DNA from: Lentzea nigeriaca
Lineage (GTDB): Bacteria > Actinomycetota > Actinomycetes > Mycobacteriales > Pseudonocardiaceae
Assembly (NCBI RefSeq): GCF_016907955.1
Contig: NZ_JAFBCX010000004.1
Span: forward strand, 620,001 to 684,000
Reading direction: 5' to 3'
Length of the DNA stretch: 64,000 nucleotides
Shown: positions 8,635 to 17,496 of the stretch, piece after piece
How positions within the stretch are numbered: the stretch's first letter is position 1
How the letters are laid out: each line of letters starts with the position of its first letter
Made by a program: the position numbers and the translations under genes
Notes under the pieces: model-generated
What the model saw: only the letters and a program-made list of their open reading frames with translations
What the model was told of the DNA's origin: nothing
Databases searched by the model: none

Positions 8635-8800
8635 CACCGGATCGACGGAGGTCTGACAAGACCTGGGGGAACCTCCGAAGAAGCCCGTCCGGTGCGGTCT
8701 CCTCCCTCTTGACCGCACCGGATCCGGGTCCGGCAATGGGGGGAAGCAGGTAGAACCCCTGCTACCTGAGTGGGCCCGCGGCGTCAGCTGCGGGCCCTTT
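8635..8800 (+). ncRNA. Candidate structured RNA, unit 3 (three hairpins plus terminator)
   Basis: Hairpin 1 pairs CGGAGGT (8646-8652) with ACCTCCG (8671-8677), and its loop ends CCTGGGGGA; an alternative inner stem AGGTCT/AGACCT exists. Hairpin 2 is a 12-bp stem (8688-8699 with 8711-8722), loop TCCTCCCTCTT. A single-stranded AATGGGGGGAA follows, then hairpin 3 (CAGGTAG 8747-8753 with CTACCTG 8762-8768, loop AACCCCTG) and a terminator. Stems differ from unit 2 while loops match, which is covariation between the two copies. Confidence 0.55.
8772..8800 (+). terminator. Terminator hairpin of RNA unit 3
   Basis: Stem GGGCCCGCGGC (8772-8782) with GCTGCGGGCCC (8787-8797), one G-U pair, loop GTCA, then only TTT. 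It is nearly identical to the unit 2 terminator. It may also stop minus-strand transcription from eccC, whose stop codon is at 8878. Confidence 0.65.
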
Positions 8801-8877
8801 CACGTTGGCGGGCAACAGCTCCCGAAAAAAGTGGGTGGCCCCGCCGAACGGCGAGACCACCCACGAGGACGCGCGAA

Positions 8878-11800
8878 CTAGTCGGGCGAGATCCAGGCGA
8901 ACTGCATGCGCTGCTGACCGTGCTTGCGGGTCACCATGGTGCCCCGGCCGGGAGGCTGGAACGACGGCTTCAGGTTGCCGATGATGTTGCCCTCCTCCTT
9001 CGAACCGGAACCCACGAAGACCGGCGCCGAGATCTCCTTCAGCTTGCCCATCACCGGGTCGTACATCGCGCGGGACGCACCACCCATGCGGCGGGCCAGG
9101 ATGATGTGCAGACCGACGTCCTTGGCCTGCGGGATGAACTCGGCCAGCGGCTGCAGCGGGTTCGCACCACCCTGCGGAGCGACCAGGTCGTAGTCGTCGA
9201 CCACGACGAACACCTCGGGACCGGTCCACCAGGAGCGGTTCTTGAGCTGTTCCTGGGTGACGTCCGGGCCGGGCATGCGCTTGACGAGCGAGCCGCGGAC
9301 CTCCTGGACGTTCTGCGTGAGCTGGGTCGCCGACACCGCGTAGGTCAGCAGGTGGTCGGTGTCGATGAAGCCGAGCATCGTGCGGCGGAAGTCCGCGAGC
9401 AGGATCAACGCCTCCGAGGAGGTGTAGCTCGTCATGATGCCGCGGACGATCGTGCGCAGGATGTTCGTCTTGCCCGCCTCGCCGTCGGCCAGCGCGAAGA
9501 AGTGCGGGTCCGCGTCGAAGTCCATGTAGACCGGCGCGAGCTCGTCCTCGTTCACACCCACCGGGACGAGGTGGCCGCGGTTCGGGTTGACCTGCTGGAC
9601 CTGTGCCATGAACTGCGCGTAGTCCAGGAGGTCCGGCAGCATCCGGACCTGCGGGGCACGCGGGCCCTGCCACGCCTGGTTGAGCTTGGCGCTGAGGTCC
9701 TGGACACCCGCCGAGATCGTGGTCGGGTCCTGCGAGGTGTCGATGCGCGGCAGACCGGTGAGGAAGTGCAGTTTGTCACCGGTGAGACCGCGACCGGGAC
9801 GACCGGGCGGGACGTTGACCGCGACCTTGCGGTCGATCTCCGACTCGCTCGGGTCACCGAGGCGCAGCTCGAACCGCGTACCCAGGAGGTCCTTCATCGC
9901 CGGCCGGATCTCCGCCCACCGGTTGGCAGCGATGATCACGTGCACGCCGTAGGACAGACCCTGCGCGGCCAGCGCCTGGACCTGCGGCTCGACCATCTCG
10001 AACTCCTGGCGGAAGTTCATCCAGCCGTCCACGATCAGGAACGCGTCGCCGAAGGCGTCGTCCTTGATCTCACCGCGGCGCTTGCGGTTGCGGAACTCGA
10101 CCATCGAGTCGATGCGCTGGTCGCGCCAGCGCAGTTCGCGCTCGGTGATCAGGGTCTGGAGCTCGGCCACCATGCGGCGGACCTTGTCGACGTCGAGACG
10201 GCCGGCGAAGCCACCGACGTGCGGCATGTCCTCCATCGACGCGAGCGTTCCACCACCGAGGTCGATGCAGTAGAACTGCACCTCTTCCGGGGTGTGCGTG
10301 AGCGACGTCGACGCGATGATCGTCCTGAGCAGTGTGGACTTGCCCGACTGCGGGCCACCGACGACAGCACCGTGACCGGCGGCACCGGAGAAGTCCGCCC
10401 ACAGCAGGTCGCGGCGCTGTTCGAACGGCTTGTCGACCACGCCGACCGGGATCTGCAACGTGCTGTTGGCCGCGTAGCCGGGCGAGGTGAGGCCGCGGTC
10501 CGGCGTCACGTCGAGCGGCGGCAGCATCGTGTCCATCGTCGGCGGCTCGTTGAGCGGCGGCAGCCACACCTCGTGCGCGGGCGGGCCCTGGCCGACGAGG
10601 CGGTCGACGATGAGCTCGAGCTGGGTCGGCTCGTTCGCGTCTTCCTTCTTCTCCTCGACCTTGACCGGCTCGATCGGCCGCTCCGGCTCCTTCGGGATCT
10701 CGATGAAGTCCGGCACGAAGAACCGCGGGCGCTTGTCGCTGCGGACCGCCACCGACTCACCGGCGGACTGCATGCCCGACGGCCGGTAGGTACCCGACAC
10801 GTAGAGCGCCTTGAACCTCGTCAGCGGCATGCCCTGGACGCTCAGGTAACCCGAGCCCGGGATGGGCGGCAGCTCGTAGGCGTCCGGCACACCGATCGCC
10901 GCGCGCGACTCCGCCGCGTTGAACGTCTTCAGACCGATCCGGTACGAGAGGAACGTGTCCAGACCGCGCAGCTTGCCTTCCTCGAGTCGCTGCGACGCGA
11001 GGAGCATGTGCATCTGCAGCGACCGGCCGACACGACCGATCTGGAGGAAGATGTCGATGAAGTCCGGCTTCGCCGTCAGCATCTCGGAGAACTCGTCGAT
11101 GCAGATGAAGAGCGCGGGCAGCGGGTCGAGCTGGGCGCCGTTCTCACGGGCCTTCTCGTAGTCCCAGACGTTCTTGTAGTTGCCCTTCGCCAGAACTTCC
11201 TGACGACGCGACACCTCACCCGCGATGGCGTCCTTCATGCGGTCGACCAGGGTGAGGTCGCCGGCGAGGTTGGTGATCGTCGCGGCGACGTGCGGCGCCT
11301 TGTCCAGACCGAGGAACGTCGCACCACCCTTGAAGTCGACGAGGATCATGTTGAGCGCCGTCGACGAGTGCGAGGCCAGCAGACCGAGCACCAGTGTGCG
11401 GAGGAACTCCGACTTACCGGAACCGGTCGCGCCGATGCACAGGCCGTGCGGGCCCATGCCGTCCTCGGCGGCTTCCTTGATGTCGAGCTCGACCTGCTGG
11501 CCGTGCTCACCGATGCCGAACGGGATGCGGTAGCGGTCGCGCTTGGGCCGCGGCCGCCACGCCTGCTGCACGTCGAACGTCATCGGGTCGCCGGGGATGC
11601 CCATGAACTCGAGCAGCGGCGGGTTGTTGTTCATCGCCAACGGGTCTTCGCCGCCGTCGCCGCCGACGTCACCGGCGGCGCCCATGCGGTACGGCGAGAG
11701 CCTGCGGGCCAGCGCCTCCGCCTCGACGACCGACAGGCGGTCCGGCGCGCCGAACCACTCGACACCGCTCGCGGAACGGGCACCGAGTTGGTTGTTCTCA

Positions 11801-12888
11801 ACCACAAGGCGCAGACCGCGGCGGGCCGTGAGGTTGCCGAGGCACTCGGACAGGTCCAGCAGCGTGACGCCGACCAGACCCTCCTCCAGGATGATCATCT
11901 CTTCGCGGCTGATGTCGCCGTCGTCGATGACGATCACGATGTGCGGCTGGTCGGGCGGCGGCGGGGCGTTGCGGGTGAACCGCTGCCGGTCGCGCAGGTT
12001 CTCGTCCAGCATCGCCTCGATCTCGGCGAGCGAGTTCGCCATCATGCGGCGCTGGCCGATGCCGTCGATGTCGGTGGGGTGCTGCACGTGCGGCAGCCAC
12101 TTCGCCCACTCCCACAACTGCTTGGTGCGGCCCGCGCTGACGATCGCGATCAGCAGGTCGTCGGGCGCGTGGAAGGTGACGAGCTGGGCGATGAGGGCAC
12201 GCGCGAGGTCGCGGCGGTCCTCCATGTCGCCGAGCAGACCGACCGCGGCGAAACCGCGCAGTGCGATCGAGATCGGCAGGTCGGGCACGAGCGAGTGGGC
12301 GCGCACGAACCGGCGCAGCGCCAGCGTCGCGATCGGCTCCAGCTCCTCGACCGGACCGGTCTGCGGCGGCACCAGTCGGGTGGCGAGGCGCTGCGAACCA
12401 CGTCCTGCGCGCAGGTGGCAGAAGTCGGGGTCGTTCTGACGGCGTTCCCACATGCGCCGGGTGGTGGCGAGCGACCACAGCATCTGCGGGTCGGGGTGAA
12501 CCCACTCGCGCTCGGCACGCTGCTCGTCGGCCGCCTCGCGGGCACGGTCGCGCATCTGGCCGAGGTACCGCAGGTAGTCCTTGCGGTCCTCGTTCATCTC
12601 GGCTTTCTTCTGGCCCTTGCCGGAGCCCATGCCTCCCGCCATCATGCCGATGGTCGAGATCATCATCATGCCGGGCATGATCATCGCGGCGGGCTGCTTG
12701 TTCGAGTACACGAACATCATCGCCATCATGCCGACGGACGCGATGATCATCACGACGGGCATCGCCTTCATCATGATGTTGCCGGGGATGATCCGGGGAA
12801 CCTCGGGTGGCGGCTCGAGGTGCACCTCACCGCCAGGAGGCCGGGGAGCAGCAAGGCGTGCCGTTCGCTTGAACTGCAGCGTGCTCAA
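8878..12888 (-). CDS. eccC: Type VII secretion ATPase EccC (ESX-4-like)
   Basis: A 1336-residue FtsK/SpoIIIE-family motor of the ESX translocon. TTG 12888 is chosen: it gives LSTLQFKRTARLAAP, typical for the family, with AGAGGTG eight bases upstream; the frame stays open further but encodes no plausible protein. Two methionine-rich membrane segments lie at about residues 37-62 and 66-88. Three ATPase domains follow with P-loops GATGSGKS (~485), GGPQSGKS (~843) and DGEAGKT (~1133). Family knowledge: EccC recognises Esx substrates through its third ATPase domain. The gene is divergent from eccD-mycP, as in mycobacterial ESX-4, but no esx gene pair follows it. It is a single polypeptide, not split into EccCa/EccCb. 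Confidence 0.95.
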   Translation of the reverse strand: MSTLQFKRTARLAAPRPPGGEVHLEPPPEVPRIIPGNIMMKAMPVVMIIASVGMMAMMFVYSNKQPAAMIMPGMMMISTIGMMAGGMGSGKGQKKAEMNEDRKDYLRYLGQMRDRAREAADEQRAEREWVHPDPQMLWSLATTRRMWERRQNDPDFCHLRAGRGSQRLATRLVPPQTGPVEELEPIATLALRRFVRAHSLVPDLPISIALRGFAAVGLLGDMEDRRDLARALIAQLVTFHAPDDLLIAIVSAGRTKQLWEWAKWLPHVQHPTDIDGIGQRRMMANSLAEIEAMLDENLRDRQRFTRNAPPPPDQPHIVIVIDDGDISREEMIILEEGLVGVTLLDLSECLGNLTARRGLRLVVENNQLGARSASGVEWFGAPDRLSVVEAEALARRLSPYRMGAAGDVGGDGGEDPLAMNNNPPLLEFMGIPGDPMTFDVQQAWRPRPKRDRYRIPFGIGEHGQQVELDIKEAAEDGMGPHGLCIGATGSGKSEFLRTLVLGLLASHSSTALNMILVDFKGGATFLGLDKAPHVAATITNLAGDLTLVDRMKDAIAGEVSRRQEVLAKGNYKNVWDYEKARENGAQLDPLPALFICIDEFSEMLTAKPDFIDIFLQIGRVGRSLQMHMLLASQRLEEGKLRGLDTFLSYRIGLKTFNAAESRAAIGVPDAYELPPIPGSGYLSVQGMPLTRFKALYVSGTYRPSGMQSAGESVAVRSDKRPRFFVPDFIEIPKEPERPIEPVKVEEKKEDANEPTQLELIVDRLVGQGPPAHEVWLPPLNEPPTMDTMLPPLDVTPDRGLTSPGYAANSTLQIPVGVVDKPFEQRRDLLWADFSGAAGHGAVVGGPQSGKSTLLRTIIASTSLTHTPEEVQFYCIDLGGGTLASMEDMPHVGGFAGRLDVDKVRRMVAELQTLITERELRWRDQRIDSMVEFRNRKRRGEIKDDAFGDAFLIVDGWMNFRQEFEMVEPQVQALAAQGLSYGVHVIIAANRWAEIRPAMKDLLGTRFELRLGDPSESEIDRKVAVNVPPGRPGRGLTGDKLHFLTGLPRIDTSQDPTTISAGVQDLSAKLNQAWQGPRAPQVRMLPDLLDYAQFMAQVQQVNPNRGHLVPVGVNEDELAPVYMDFDADPHFFALADGEAGKTNILRTIVRGIMTSYTSSEALILLADFRRTMLGFIDTDHLLTYAVSATQLTQNVQEVRGSLVKRMPGPDVTQEQLKNRSWWTGPEVFVVVDDYDLVAPQGGANPLQPLAEFIPQAKDVGLHIILARRMGGASRAMYDPVMGKLKEISAPVFVGSGSKEEGNIIGNLKPSFQPPGRGTMVTRKHGQQRMQFAWISPD

Positions 12889-13122
12889 CTGACAGGCACC
12901 TCTTCGACTCTCGTTACGCCACCAGTAGCAACCGACACTATTGCGCATCTGCGCGCGCCACGAAGGTGGGTCGGGAAAAAACCCAGTCGGACGTGTTCCC
13001 GCGAACACCACGTGCGAAGGCCGTCGGTGCGGCCATACTAGGGCCGCCCGGCGCGCGTCCGAGTGGACCAATAGGGTCGGGCACATTGTTTTGCACACGC
13101 TGATCTGACTTAGGGGGCCCTG

Positions 13123-14526
13123 GTGGCGACCGGTACGACGGTGTTCAGCCGTGTCACGGTGGTGGCACCTCGAACGCGTATCGACGTCGCGCTGCCTGCC
13201 GACGTGGCGGTGGCCGATCTCCTGCCGATGCTGCTGGACATGGCGAGAGAGGCCACTCCGGACGGTGGTGTCCGGCACGGCGGCTGGTGCCTCGCGAAGC
13301 TCGGCGACAGCCCGCTGGACCCGGCGCGCACGCTCGCGTCGCTCGGCGTCGTCGACGGCGAACTGCTGCAGTTGCGCCGCCGCAACGAGAATCCTCCGCC
13401 GCCGCTGTACGACGATGTCGTCGACGCGATCGCGGAGTCGGACCCGGACTCGTTCCGGCCGTGGACCAAGGAAACCGCGCAGAAGTTCGGTCACATCGCG
13501 GGCGCGCTCGCGTTGATCGGCGCGGCGGTCGCCCTGTTCCTGTCCGCTCCGGTGATGCTCGGCGGCAAGGGCAGCGGTCTCGCTGCCGCGATCGCCGCGG
13601 GTGTCGCGGCCATCGCCGCGCTGGCGACGGGCGCGACCATCGCGCGCGCGTACCGGGCGGCGTCGACGGGTGTGCTGATCGCCGCGTGCGGTTCGCTGCC
13701 GATGGCGTTCGTCGCGGGCTTCCACGCGGTGCCCGGTGTCGACTTCAACCCGAAGATGCTGCTCGGCTCGGCACTGCTGATGATCTTCGCCTGGGGCGGG
13801 ATCCTGCTGATCGGCCACGGCATCACGGTGTTCATCGCCGCGGCGACCGGCGGCACGCTCGTGGCGCTCGCGTTCCTCGTCGCGACGTTCGTCGACCACC
13901 CGCTCGCCGGTGTGGCGGCCGCGACCGGCGCAGTGGCACTCGCCGCGCTGTCGATGCTGCCGAGGATCACGCTGCAGCTGGCCAAGATCCCGCCGCCCGT
14001 CGTACCGACGAACGCGGAGGACCTGAAGGAGGACACCGGTTTCCCGGAGTTCGCCGTCATCGAGCGCCGCACCGCCGTCGCGCACGAGTACCTGACCGGC
14101 ATGATCATCGGAACCGGTGTCGTGGCCGCGCTGGGCGCCATCGTCGCCGCGTCCTCTGACACGATCTGGGGCCCGATCTACGGCGTCGCCGTCGCGATCG
14201 TGCTGATGATGCGCGGCCGGGCGTACGCGAACGGCGCGCAGGCCGTGGCACTGCTGTCGACCGGCATGGTCGCGAGCGCAGGCATCCTGCTCGGCTGGCT
14301 GATCGAGTCGAACGAGTTCAACCGCATCGTCTTCGTGTTCGGGACGCTGCTGATCCTCGGCGCGGCCGCGCTGGTGCTCGGAGTCGTGTTCCCCGGCCAG
14401 AAGTTCTCGCCGCCGCTGCGTCGCACCGTCGACATCATCGAAGCGATCCTCATCGCCGCGGTGGTGCCGCTGGCGCTCGCGGTGATGGACCTGTACGCCG
14501 TGTTCCGGGGCCTGATCAACGTATGA
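13123..14526 (+). CDS. eccD: Type VII secretion membrane protein EccD
   Basis: 467 residues from a GTG start, with AGGGGG about six bases upstream. Residues 1-90 form a ubiquitin-like domain (VTVVAPRTRIDVALPADV...), followed by a charged linker and about eleven hydrophobic helices from residue ~125 to the C-terminus. This is the EccD channel-component architecture. Its stop overlaps the mycP start as ATGA, so the two are translationally coupled. Confidence 0.93.
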   Translation: MATGTTVFSRVTVVAPRTRIDVALPADVAVADLLPMLLDMAREATPDGGVRHGGWCLAKLGDSPLDPARTLASLGVVDGELLQLRRRNENPPPPLYDDVVDAIAESDPDSFRPWTKETAQKFGHIAGALALIGAAVALFLSAPVMLGGKGSGLAAAIAAGVAAIAALATGATIARAYRAASTGVLIAACGSLPMAFVAGFHAVPGVDFNPKMLLGSALLMIFAWGGILLIGHGITVFIAAATGGTLVALAFLVATFVDHPLAGVAAATGAVALAALSMLPRITLQLAKIPPPVVPTNAEDLKEDTGFPEFAVIERRTAVAHEYLTGMIIGTGVVAALGAIVAASSDTIWGPIYGVAVAIVLMMRGRAYANGAQAVALLSTGMVASAGILLGWLIESNEFNRIVFVFGTLLILGAAALVLGVVFPGQKFSPPLRRTVDIIEAILIAAVVPLALAVMDLYAVFRGLINV

Positions 14527-15935
14527 GGACGGGCATGAGGCGCACCACGGCGGTGGCGACCGCCGGACTGCTGCTGCTGACGGGGGCGTTGCCGCACGCC
14601 TCCGCGCAGCCGTCCTCGTCAGCACCGGCAGCGGCCAAACCGAACTCGGTCCCACCGGACCTGCCACCGAACGTCGGTCCGCCGCAGGACAAGGGTGGAC
14701 CGGACGTCAAGTACGAGCGCAACAACAAGGGTTGCGTCGAATCCGACACCAAGAGCGAACTGATCAAGTACATGCCCTGGGGCCAGGTCAACCTGAACCT
14801 GGATCAGGCGCACAGGTTCGCCAAGGGCAAGGGCGTCCGGATCGCGATCATCGACACGGGCGTCGACCCGCGCAACCCGCGCTTCGGCAACCGGGTCGTC
14901 CCCGGCGGCGACTACGTCGACAACAAGAACGGCATCGACGACTGCGACGGCCACGGCACCGAGGTCGCCGGTGTCGCCGCGGCGGCCAAGACCGAAGGTG
15001 ACTTCATCGGCGCCGCACCGGAAGCGGAGATCCTGGCGATCCGCCAGACCAGTGACCGGTACGAGTTCAAGGGCGACGCGAACAACGAGAAGCGCGCCTC
15101 CGCCGGCAAGGTCAGCACCCTGGCGATGGCGATCGTCCGTGCGGCGACCATGAATGCCAAGGTCATCAACATCTCGCTGACGAACTGCGGCAAGCCCAAG
15201 GGTTTCAGCGCGGACGACCAGGCCCTGCAGGCCGCGATCAGGTGGGCGGTCGACGTCAAGGACGTGGTGATCGTCACGGCGGCCGGCAACCTGAGCGATC
15301 AGGGCACCGGATGTCCCGAGCAGAACAACAACCTCGACCCGAACACCGTGAACTCGATCTCGTCGCCGGCGTGGTTCGCCGACGACGTGCTGTCGGTGGC
15401 GTCGATCGCCCGCTCGGGCGCTGTTTCGTCGTTCAGCGTCTGGGGTCCGTGGGTCAGCATCGCGGCGCCGGGTGAGGAGATCATCTCCGTCGACCCCAAG
15501 GGCACCGGCCTGACGAACGCGAACGTCACCGCCCAGGGCACGACGGACATCAAGGGCACCAGCTTCGCCTCGCCGTACGTCGCGGGCATCACCGCGCTGG
15601 TGCGCGAGAGGTTCCCCGACCTCAAGGCCCGCGAGGTGATGAACCGGCTCAAGGCCACGGCCCTGCACCCCGGCAACGTGTCCGGAAAGGACAACAAGGT
15701 CGGCTACGGCATGATCAACCCGGTGGCGGCGCTCACCGCGGTGCTGCCGTCGGAGGCGAAGGGCTTCCAGAAGCCGCAGCCGAAGGACATCGCCACGTCC
15801 GTCACGCCGCCGCCCAGGGTGGACTGGCCGCCGATCATCGTTGCGCTGTCGGGCATCGGTCTCGGTGGCGCGCTGCTGATGCTGACGTTGTTCGTGCGCA
15901 ACTCGCTCAGCCGGAAACGCGGTAAACAGGCCTAG
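14523..15935 (+). CDS. mycP: Mycosin (membrane-anchored subtilisin-like protease of the ESX system)
   Basis: 470 residues. A signal peptide (TAGLLLLTGALPHASA) precedes an S8 peptidase domain with catalytic Asp in IIDTGVD, His in DCDGHGTEVAG and Ser in GTSFASPYVAG. A C-terminal transmembrane helix (IIVALSGIGLGGALLMLTLF) with a basic tail anchors it, as in all mycosins. Family role: it stabilises the ESX membrane complex and processes some substrates. ATG 14523 overlaps the eccD stop; ATG 14535, preceded by GAGG, is an alternative start four residues in. Confidence 0.93.
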   Translation: MRTGMRRTTAVATAGLLLLTGALPHASAQPSSSAPAAAKPNSVPPDLPPNVGPPQDKGGPDVKYERNNKGCVESDTKSELIKYMPWGQVNLNLDQAHRFAKGKGVRIAIIDTGVDPRNPRFGNRVVPGGDYVDNKNGIDDCDGHGTEVAGVAAAAKTEGDFIGAAPEAEILAIRQTSDRYEFKGDANNEKRASAGKVSTLAMAIVRAATMNAKVINISLTNCGKPKGFSADDQALQAAIRWAVDVKDVVIVTAAGNLSDQGTGCPEQNNNLDPNTVNSISSPAWFADDVLSVASIARSGAVSSFSVWGPWVSIAAPGEEIISVDPKGTGLTNANVTAQGTTDIKGTSFASPYVAGITALVRERFPDLKAREVMNRLKATALHPGNVSGKDNKVGYGMINPVAALTAVLPSEAKGFQKPQPKDIATSVTPPPRVDWPPIIVALSGIGLGGALLMLTLFVRNSLSRKRGKQA

Positions 15936-15950
15936 CCCGCGAAACACGGC

Positions 15951-15990
15951 GGCCCCGCTGGTGATTGTCACCGGCGGGGCCGTTCTCGTT
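15951..15990. terminator. Bidirectional terminator between mycP and the WXG-like gene
   Basis: A 14-bp stem (15951-15964 with 15968-15981, one G-T pair) with loop TTG, followed by GTTCTCGTT. It sits between convergent genes and can end both transcripts. Confidence 0.75.
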
Positions 15991-16004
15991 GTCTCCGGCG
16001 ACGT

Positions 16005-17093
16005 TCAGTCGTCGTCGCCGATCACCTTCGGCGCGGCCTTCTTGGGCTTGCCGAGCAGGTCGTCGATCGAGCCGGTGAGCCGCTGCTTCGACTTGTGCTC
16101 CTTGTCGCCGCCCTGCTGACCGCCACCCATGCCGCCCATCATTCCGCCGCCCATCATGCCGCCGCCCATCATCCCGGCACCGCCTGGCGCGCCCCCAGGA
16201 CGTCCACCAGCGGCCGCGACGGCCTGGGCCGCTGCCCCGCCCTTCTCCACGGGCGGAGGCTGCTCAGAAACGCCTGTGGCGCCTCCGAACTGCATCTGCT
16301 GCGGGTGCCCGGCGGACGCGGCCGGCGCACCGACCGAACCAACGCCTCCCGCGCCGACGCTGCCGCCACCGGTCGACGGCATACCGCCGCCGGAGCTCGC
16401 GGCGGCCGTGGCGGAGACCTTCGCCGGTTCCGGGGTCGTCTTCGCCTCCGGCTTGGCCGGAGCCGTGTAGGTCCAGTCCTTGTCGGGGTACTTGTGTTCC
16501 ATCCGCACGTCGCCGAAGTTGCCGCTGTCGCCGGAAACCCCTTCGCACAGCTTGAGAAACGCCTCGAGCACCTGCCGCGCGGACTCGTGCAGCTCGCGGA
16601 CCGGCTCCTTGAGCTCCTCGATGTGCTTGATCGCGCGCTGGTCGCCCTCCAGAGGAAGAGCCGCCGTGCCGGACACCGAGTCTGCGGCGTCGGCGAGCAC
16701 GTGCGCCATGTCCTGCACGATGTCGCGAACGCCGTCCGCGGTCTCCTCCAGCGCGTCCGCCATCACGTTCATCGCGTCGGACATGTCGCCGCCCGCGAGG
16801 CCGACCTTGCGCATGTGCTCGATGAACGCGTCGGCGTCCTTGCCCTGCCACCGCGCGTCGACGCCGCCCAGCGGTGCCGCCACGTGCTTGGTGACCGCCT
16901 CGGTCACCTTCGCGGCCTTGCGCCAGCGTTCGGACTCCTCGCGCAGGTCGTTCCAGTCGCCCACGAGCGGGTCGAAGAAGTCGTGCACGAGGTCCACGAC
17001 ACCGAGCTTCCGGCTCACCCGCGAGAGGTAGTCGAGCTCGGGACCGACCTCGGCCGCGATCTGCCTGCCGTCTGTGCCGTTCCTGGTCACCAC
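16005..17093 (-). CDS. WXG100-like type VII secretion protein with Gly/Met-rich tail
   Basis: 362 residues. The first ~200 are predicted helical and contain a WXG-type turn (ARWQGKDADAF, about residue 82-92). From ~215 on the chain is proline/alanine/glycine-rich and ends with a methionine-glycine repeat (MMGGGMMGGGMMGGMGGG) and a charged tail. The helical-plus-low-complexity plan resembles long WXG/PPE-type ESX substrates, and the position between mycP and eccB supports this. No family name can be assigned with certainty. The start is one of two adjacent GTG codons (17093 or 17090), the latter better spaced from GAGG. It follows the EspC-like gene by eight bases. Confidence 0.75.
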   Translation of the reverse strand: MVTRNGTDGRQIAAEVGPELDYLSRVSRKLGVVDLVHDFFDPLVGDWNDLREESERWRKAAKVTEAVTKHVAAPLGGVDARWQGKDADAFIEHMRKVGLAGGDMSDAMNVMADALEETADGVRDIVQDMAHVLADAADSVSGTAALPLEGDQRAIKHIEELKEPVRELHESARQVLEAFLKLCEGVSGDSGNFGDVRMEHKYPDKDWTYTAPAKPEAKTTPEPAKVSATAAASSGGGMPSTGGGSVGAGGVGSVGAPAASAGHPQQMQFGGATGVSEQPPPVEKGGAAAQAVAAAGGRPGGAPGGAGMMGGGMMGGGMMGGMGGGQQGGDKEHKSKQRLTGSIDDLLGKPKKAAPKVIGDDD

Positions 17094-17101
17094 AGCCTCA
17101 C

Positions 17102-17419
17102 CTACCGCCGATCAGCCTTCTTGATGGCCTGCAACGCCTCGTCGTCGTGATGCCCGTGCTGCTTCGCGACCGCGTGCAGGCCCTTGGCGGCCGCGTCGAG
17201 CGTGTCGCAGGCGCGGGCCAGCTGCGAGTTGAGCAGTTCGGCCGCACGCGCGTAACCCTGGGAGTTGCCCAGCGACTTGCCGATCTCGCCGAACGACTCG
17301 GGGCGCAGCGGCGACACCTTCATGGCGTCCCGCACCCGCCGCAGATCGTCCGTCGTGCCGTCGATCCGGTCGGCGTACGACTCCAACCACTCCGGATCAA
17401 CGGAAATCCGACCGGCCAC
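17102..17419 (-). CDS. EspC-like/WXG100-like small type VII secretion protein
   Basis: 105 residues, almost entirely helical, beginning VAGRISVDPEWLESYADRIDG. The pattern (short, acidic-amphipathic helices, DPEWLESYA start) resembles EspC/DUF2580-type ESX-associated proteins. GTG 17419 has GGGGAC just upstream. It is the first gene after eccB on the minus strand, separated from it by a strong inverted repeat. It is followed by the WXG-like gene, so the two probably form a secreted pair. Confidence 0.75.
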   Translation of the reverse strand: MAGRISVDPEWLESYADRIDGTTDDLRRVRDAMKVSPLRPESFGEIGKSLGNSQGYARAAELLNSQLARACDTLDAAAKGLHAVAKQHGHHDDEALQAIKKADRR

Positions 17420-17440
17420 ACCGTCCCCCTAAAGACACGT

Positions 17441-17480
17441 CCGGGTGCATTCGTCGCAAATCCGACGATGATGCACCCGG
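17441..17480. repeat. Inverted repeat between eccB and the EspC-like gene
   Basis: CCGGGTGCAT-TCGTCG pairs with CGACGA-TG-ATGCACCCGG, a 16-bp stem with a two-base bulge and loop CAAATC. There is no T-run on either side beyond TGTCTTTAG on the minus strand. It may attenuate transcription from eccB into the two substrate-like genes or protect the upstream mRNA end. Confidence 0.6.
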
Positions 17481-17496
17481 AACGGTTCCGCTACTT

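Noticed and set aside
8646..8664. PafBC-like TTGTCAGAC on the minus strand in RNA unit 3
   Set aside because: No TANNNT box eight bases downstream; it is part of hairpin 1.
8171..8800. 6C RNA family
   Set aside because: 6C RNAs have two C-rich loops. Here the first loop is G-rich and the second C-rich, and the promoter layout is different. A covariance search would settle it.
8770..13041. 1423-codon open frame on the plus strand
   Set aside because: It is the complement of eccC; composition (Arg/Leu/His-rich, no motifs) shows it is a high-GC shadow.
16120..16200. Tandem DNA repeat
   Set aside because: It encodes the MMGGG repeats of the WXG-like protein; a protein feature, not a separate element.
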